From an uncultured Clostridia bacterium (lineage in GTDB: Bacteria; Bacillota; Clostridia; Christensenellales; Borkfalkiaceae), in the NCBI GenBank assembly GCA_934272745.1, contig CAKQSI010000059.1, forward strand, positions 1-8,374: a stretch of DNA of 8,374 nucleotides, given 5' to 3'. Positions 5,478-8,374 of the stretch are shown here, piece by piece; position 1 is the stretch's first letter, and each line of letters opens with the position of its first letter. The position numbers and the translations under genes were made by a program. Below the pieces are notes generated by a model. It saw nothing but the letters and a program-made list of their open reading frames with translations, searched no databases and was not told the DNA's origin.

Positions 5478-7000
5478 TACAATACCTTCTTTCGGGTCAG
5501 TTTCAGGACGCATTCGGCAATCGCGACGACCACGATATAAATTTCCAGCCTGCCGACGAACATACCGCAGGTGGCGTTCCAAAGAATCGCGGAGGAAGCC
5601 CCCTTGACGGCAATGCCGAACGAATACCCGATGTTGCCGAGGCAGGAAGCGTATTCAAACAAACTTTGCTCGAACGAAAACCCGCCCAGCATGAATAAAA
5701 ACGTCCCCGCGGCAAGCACCAGAAAGTAAATGCCTACGAACGCGTAGTTGGCGGAAACTTCCTTTTCCGTCACGATCACGAGTTCGCCCGCGCGGCGTAT
5801 TTTATTGGTGCGGAAAGTACGCGGATTCGCAAACCGGTCGCGCACGTTCCAGCAGATGGATTTTAACAGCAGAATGATGCGCGACTGTTTGATTCCGCCC
5901 GCGGTGGAACCCTGCCCGCCGCCTACCAGCATACAGAGGAACAAAATCCCCAGCCATGCGGAAGGGTACGACGAAAAGCTTTTCACCGACGAATATCCCG
6001 TACTGGACATGGCGGAAACAAACTGGAACAGCGACACGCGCGCCCCGTTCCAAAACCCCGTCACTTTTCCCGCAGCCAGCACCCACGCCATGATCGGCAC
6101 GGCGAGAAAAATGACAGCGAGCGTAAAAACGGTTTCCCCGTGCAGGGCGTATTTTTTGAACTTACCGCGGATTAAAAGCAGGTTGACGAAAAAGTTGGTC
6201 TGCCCGAGCAGCATCAAAACGATGGTGGTGATTTCAATCCCCGCGCCGAAATACCTGCCCGACGCGTCGCTCAAGTAATAATAAATACTTTCTTTCCGGG
6301 TGGAAAAGCCGCCGGTTGCGACCGCCGCCACCGAGTGGTTGAACGCGTCGAACACGCTCATGCCGCAGATCGTATACAGCACCGTTCCGACCAGAATAAA
6401 CACCGCATACATTCCGAAGATCATGCGCGCGCTGTGCACGAGGTTAGGAACCAGTTTATCGGGGTGCCCTTCCGCGTTATACAGTCCCGCGCCGTAGCGG
6501 TCAGAAAGAGCGCTGGTCATGACCAGAATCAACCCCACGCCGCCGAAAAAGTGCGTGACGCTGCGGAAAAATAAAAACAGTTTGGGCAGCGTTTCCACGT
6601 CGCAGACGGTCAGCCCCGTAGTCGTATAGCCGCTGGTCATTTCAAACACGGCCTCCGCAAAGGTAAACCCGCCGTAAAGCAGAAAAGGAACCGCGCTTAC
6701 CAGAATGGTGATGATCCACATGCAGACGACAAGCACGGACGAACCTCTGCCCGAAAGCGCGCCTTCCGGCTTGCCCTTGATTAAAAACATGCCGAGATAG
6801 CCGACCAGAATAGACAATACGCCCGGCACGATAAAGCATTTTGCGTACGACGTTTCCGCAGGATAAAAAATCAAAAGCACAAGCGGCAGCAGCAGAATGA
6901 CGCCGATCATCATCAGAACCACGCCGAGATAGCCGACTACCAGTTTCACGCCGGTAACGGCGTCCTGCTTTTCCTCGGCAGGGAGGATATTCCGTTTCAT
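5477..7000 (-). CDS. trkH: Trk/Ktr-type K+ uptake channel subunit
   Basis: 507-residue inner-membrane K+ translocation subunit of the TrkH/KtrB superfamily, built from four membrane-pore-membrane repeats. All four pore loops carry their filter glycines: TTTGL (126-130), ATGGFST (228-234), SSTGY (332-336) and LGNIGYS (454-460). The intramembrane-loop motif STAGGIKQSR at 365-374, which follows the third pore in this family and gates the path, is intact. Length is normal. The ATG at 7000 overlaps the TGA of the upstream RCK gene (ATGA), and AAGGGG lies about ten bases upstream inside that gene. The 45-codon upstream extension of the frame is Arg-rich shadow sequence. It should work with the two RCK proteins encoded just upstream. 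TrkH versus KtrB naming cannot be settled by eye; TrkH is preferred on sequence feel and length. Confidence 0.95.
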   Translation of the reverse strand: MKRNILPAEEKQDAVTGVKLVVGYLGVVLMMIGVILLLPLVLLIFYPAETSYAKCFIVPGVLSILVGYLGMFLIKGKPEGALSGRGSSVLVVCMWIITILVSAVPFLLYGGFTFAEAVFEMTSGYTTTGLTVCDVETLPKLFLFFRSVTHFFGGVGLILVMTSALSDRYGAGLYNAEGHPDKLVPNLVHSARMIFGMYAVFILVGTVLYTICGMSVFDAFNHSVAAVATGGFSTRKESIYYYLSDASGRYFGAGIEITTIVLMLLGQTNFFVNLLLIRGKFKKYALHGETVFTLAVIFLAVPIMAWVLAAGKVTGFWNGARVSLFQFVSAMSSTGYSSVKSFSSYPSAWLGILFLCMLVGGGQGSTAGGIKQSRIILLLKSICWNVRDRFANPRTFRTNKIRRAGELVIVTEKEVSANYAFVGIYFLVLAAGTFLFMLGGFSFEQSLFEYASCLGNIGYSFGIAVKGASSAILWNATCGMFVGRLEIYIVVVAIAECVLKLTRKKVL

Positions 7001-7668
7001 TGCGCTTTCCCCTTGCGGAGGTAGGAAACCAGCGTTTCCTGATCGCCCGGCATCGAGATCAGAACCAGCGTGTCGCCGGCGGCAATTTCGGTCTGCCCGT
7101 CGGGAATCAGCACTTCGTCTTTGCGCAGAATACAACTGATGTTCATTTTGACGGGAATATGCAGATCTTTGACGGCTTTGCCGACGACCGCATAATCTTC
7201 CGCGATCAGAAGTTCGGTCAGAACGATCTTTTCGTCTTCGACCGACAGCGTTTTGATGAGGTTTTCGACCGAGGAAGCGCGCTCGATGGTTTCCGCCACC
7301 AGATAGGTACTGGATATCACGCTGTCCACTCCCAGTTGGCGGAAAATTTCCACGTCTTTCGGGTTATGCACGATGCAGACGCATTTTTTAACCCCGAAGG
7401 TCTTTTTCGCCTGCTGGCAGATGACGAGGTTATCCGCGTCCTTTTCGGAAAGCGCAATGACGACGTCCGCCCCGTCCGCGCCCGCGTCCCGCAAAGCGTA
7501 GACTTTGGAGGGGTTGCCGCAGTACACGGGCAGATTATGCCGGTCGGAAAGGCGCTTGCATTCTTCCACGTCTTCGTTGACGACGACTAATTTATTCCGA
7601 CGGTTTTTGCGGAACATACGGATTAAAAAGTCCGCTTCGTTATGCCCGCCGCAAAGTACGATTTTCAT
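6997..7668 (-). CDS. trkA: TrkA/KtrA-like RCK protein (RCK-N plus RCK-C) with degenerate nucleotide site
   Basis: 223 residues: an RCK-N Rossmann domain (about 1-135) followed by an RCK-C domain (about 145-220), the length and layout of KtrA-type gating-ring subunits that sit on the cytoplasmic face of TrkH/KtrB. The nucleotide site is eroded: in place of GxGxxG it reads CGGHNEA (6-12), keeping only Gly7; the acidic residue at the end of strand 2 is Asn31 (VVVNED); and the usual GDGT loop is GNPS (51-54). NAD(H) or ATP binding may therefore be weak or lost. RCK-C domains of KtrA bind cyclic di-AMP in some Bacillota; whether this one does cannot be seen. It overlaps the genes on both sides by four bases (ATGA), which argues for coupled, stoichiometric synthesis. 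The ribosome site is weak (GGGGG, about seven bases away). Confidence 0.9.
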   Translation of the reverse strand: MKIVLCGGHNEADFLIRMFRKNRRNKLVVVNEDVEECKRLSDRHNLPVYCGNPSKVYALRDAGADGADVVIALSEKDADNLVICQQAKKTFGVKKCVCIVHNPKDVEIFRQLGVDSVISSTYLVAETIERASSVENLIKTLSVEDEKIVLTELLIAEDYAVVGKAVKDLHIPVKMNISCILRKDEVLIPDGQTEIAAGDTLVLISMPGDQETLVSYLRKGKAQ

Positions 7669-8078
7669 GTGTTTGCCCCCAAAAGTTCGTCGAACACCTG
7701 CATCGAAAGCACGAAGGGATAGACCGCCACGATGTTGGTGTTTTCGATCAGCCGCGCTTTATCGGTATCGCTCAGGCGGATGAAAATGCGGTCGAGTTCG
7801 TAAATCCGGTCGGCAACTTCGCCGATAAACAGATTGACGTTGTCGTCCCCCGTCGTTGCGATGAGCATTTTCGCTTCCCGGATGCCGGCATATTCCAGAT
7901 TGTCCACGTCCGTTCCGTCGCCGACCAGTTGAAATCCGCCGAACGATCCGCCGAATTTGCGGAAACTGTCGGGATTGCCGTCGATAACGACGACGTCTTC
8001 CCCCGAAAGGGAAAGTTTGGTTGCCAGACTGCCGCCTAATTTGCCGCAGCCCACGATGATGATTCTGTTTTTAGCCAT
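7665..8078 (-). CDS. Short TrkA-type protein, RCK-N domain only
   Basis: 137 residues forming a single RCK-N Rossmann fold. It has a textbook dinucleotide site: VGCGKLGG with Gly10, Gly12 and Gly15, Asp33 at the end of strand 2 (VVVIDGN), and GDGT at 53-56. It lacks the RCK-C half, ending soon after the last Rossmann helix (VFDELLGANT). Together with the next gene it resembles an E. coli TrkA that has been split and has lost its first RCK-C module. The start at 8078 is fixed by MAKNRIIIVGCG, since the Rossmann strand begins immediately; the frame stays open upstream to 8201 but that part is Arg/Lys-rich and overlaps the promoter. No Shine-Dalgarno sequence precedes the ATG, consistent with a leaderless mRNA. 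First gene of the operon; likely the nucleotide-sensing member of the gating ring. Confidence 0.9.
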   Translation of the reverse strand: MAKNRIIIVGCGKLGGSLATKLSLSGEDVVVIDGNPDSFRKFGGSFGGFQLVGDGTDVDNLEYAGIREAKMLIATTGDDNVNLFIGEVADRIYELDRIFIRLSDTDKARLIENTNIVAVYPFVLSMQVFDELLGANT

Positions 8079-8087
8079 AGTAAAGAT

Positions 8088-8116
8088 ATTATACCACGCC
8101 CGCGCTAAAAATCCAA
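8088..8116 (-). promoter_or_regulatory. Extended -10 promoter of the trk operon
   Basis: On the minus strand TATAAT (8093-8088) is preceded by TGG, making a perfect extended -10 (TGnTATAAT). A partial -35, TTGGAT (8116-8111), lies 17 bp upstream. The expected start point, seven bases after the -10, is about 8081 (A), only three bases before the ATG at 8078. The element is clear in sequence; use as a promoter is inferred. Confidence 0.7.
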
Positions 8117-8190
8117 CGTTTTTGACGCGCGCGCGGGAATTTTTTGTTTTTCGGCGAAAATCCGCAAAATAACGCGCATTTTTCCGCAAG

Positions 8191-8214
8191 AAAAAACGCA
8201 CCTGAGGCAGTGCG
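8191..8214 (-). terminator. Terminator-like hairpin with T6
   Basis: On the minus strand CGCAC (8214-8210) pairs with GTGCG (8201-8197) around an 8-nt loop and is followed at once by TTTTTTCTT. The stem is only 5 bp, so it is a weak terminator at best. A competing pairing involves the same sequence (8176-8188 with 8211-8220). Confidence 0.35.
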
Positions 8215-8325
8215 GAATGCGGCAGGTTTCAGTTCGCGGCAGAAAACAAAAAACGGAAAGCAGAACCCGCGCCGCCGGCGCCGATACGAATAAACAACAC
8301 GGAACGAAAAACACGGCAGGAGCAG

Positions 8326-8373
8326 AAAAAATGCAGGGCGCGGCGGGAAAACAAAAGTTTTACCGCCGCGCCC
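8326..8373 (-). terminator. Strong hairpin at right edge, probable terminator
   Basis: GGGCGCGGCGG at 8336-8346 pairs perfectly with 8363-8373. After a G/A mismatch AAAAC (8348-8352) pairs with GTTTT (8357-8361) around an AAAA loop. On the minus strand T6 (8331-8326) begins four bases after the stem, fitting an intrinsic terminator of a gene right of the window. On the plus strand the sequence after the stem is cut off, so a bidirectional role cannot be excluded. Confidence 0.5.
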
Positions 8374-8374
8374 C

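Larger units (their letters stand above)
8079..8374. other. Non-coding region upstream of the trk operon
   Basis: 296 bp to the window edge with no supportable gene; a minus-strand frame at 8314-8105 has Cys/Phe-rich, non-protein-like composition. It holds the operon promoter, an alternating CG tract (8125-8134), a terminator-like hairpin (8191-8214), a small stem GCGCC-GCC-GGCGC (8269-8281) and a long hairpin at the edge. These suggest the end of another minus-strand transcript coming from beyond the right edge. Confidence 0.6.

Noticed and set aside
7000..7590. 196-residue plus-strand frame opposite the second RCK gene
   Set aside because: Asp/Phe/His-rich shadow of a clearly homologous minus-strand gene, with no supporting start signal.
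8079..8120. Cyclic di-AMP (ydaO-type) or other riboswitch controlling the trk operon
   Set aside because: If the extended -10 at 8088-8093 is the promoter, the leader is about three bases, leaving no room for a riboswitch.

Overview
The window looks like a chromosomal stretch from a GC-rich member of the Bacillota, most likely Clostridia. The evidence is the Cys-rich N-terminus of the Mrp protein (CTHDCSSCGENC), which resembles clostridial Mrp/NBP35 ATPases, the Trk/Ktr style of K+ uptake genes, and mostly purine-rich Shine-Dalgarno sites. An uncultured gut lineage (for example Christensenellales) is my guess and is not proven by the sequence. All six recognisable genes lie on the minus strand.

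Layout, read in the direction of transcription (right to left). Positions 8079-8374 are non-coding: a strong hairpin at the right edge, a smaller terminator-like hairpin, then an extended -10 promoter placed so close to the first ATG that the mRNA would be nearly leaderless. Positions 8078-2162 hold a tight five-gene operon: a short RCK-N/TrkA protein, a second TrkA/KtrA-like RCK protein, the TrkH K+ channel subunit, a KdpD-like membrane protein (DUF4118 plus GAF) with no kinase domain and a long disordered tail, and glutamine-dependent NAD+ synthetase (NadE). Junctions are ATGA, ATGA, TAATG and a 10-bp gap, so translational coupling is likely. After 168 bp comes mrp, a P-loop ATPase for Fe-S cluster handling. 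Positions 1-1129 carry no credible gene, but are packed with GC-rich palindromic repeat units, AT-rich linkers and long perfect hairpins that seem to form a repeated module.

How the genes fit together: the two RCK proteins would form the nucleotide-sensing gating ring under the TrkH channel. The KdpD-like protein could monitor the membrane or K+ state without phosphotransfer. NadE makes NAD+, the class of ligand that RCK-N domains bind. The features most worth a second look are the kinase-less KdpD derivative, the asymmetric pair of RCK proteins, the leaderless start of the operon, and the modular repeat region at the left end.
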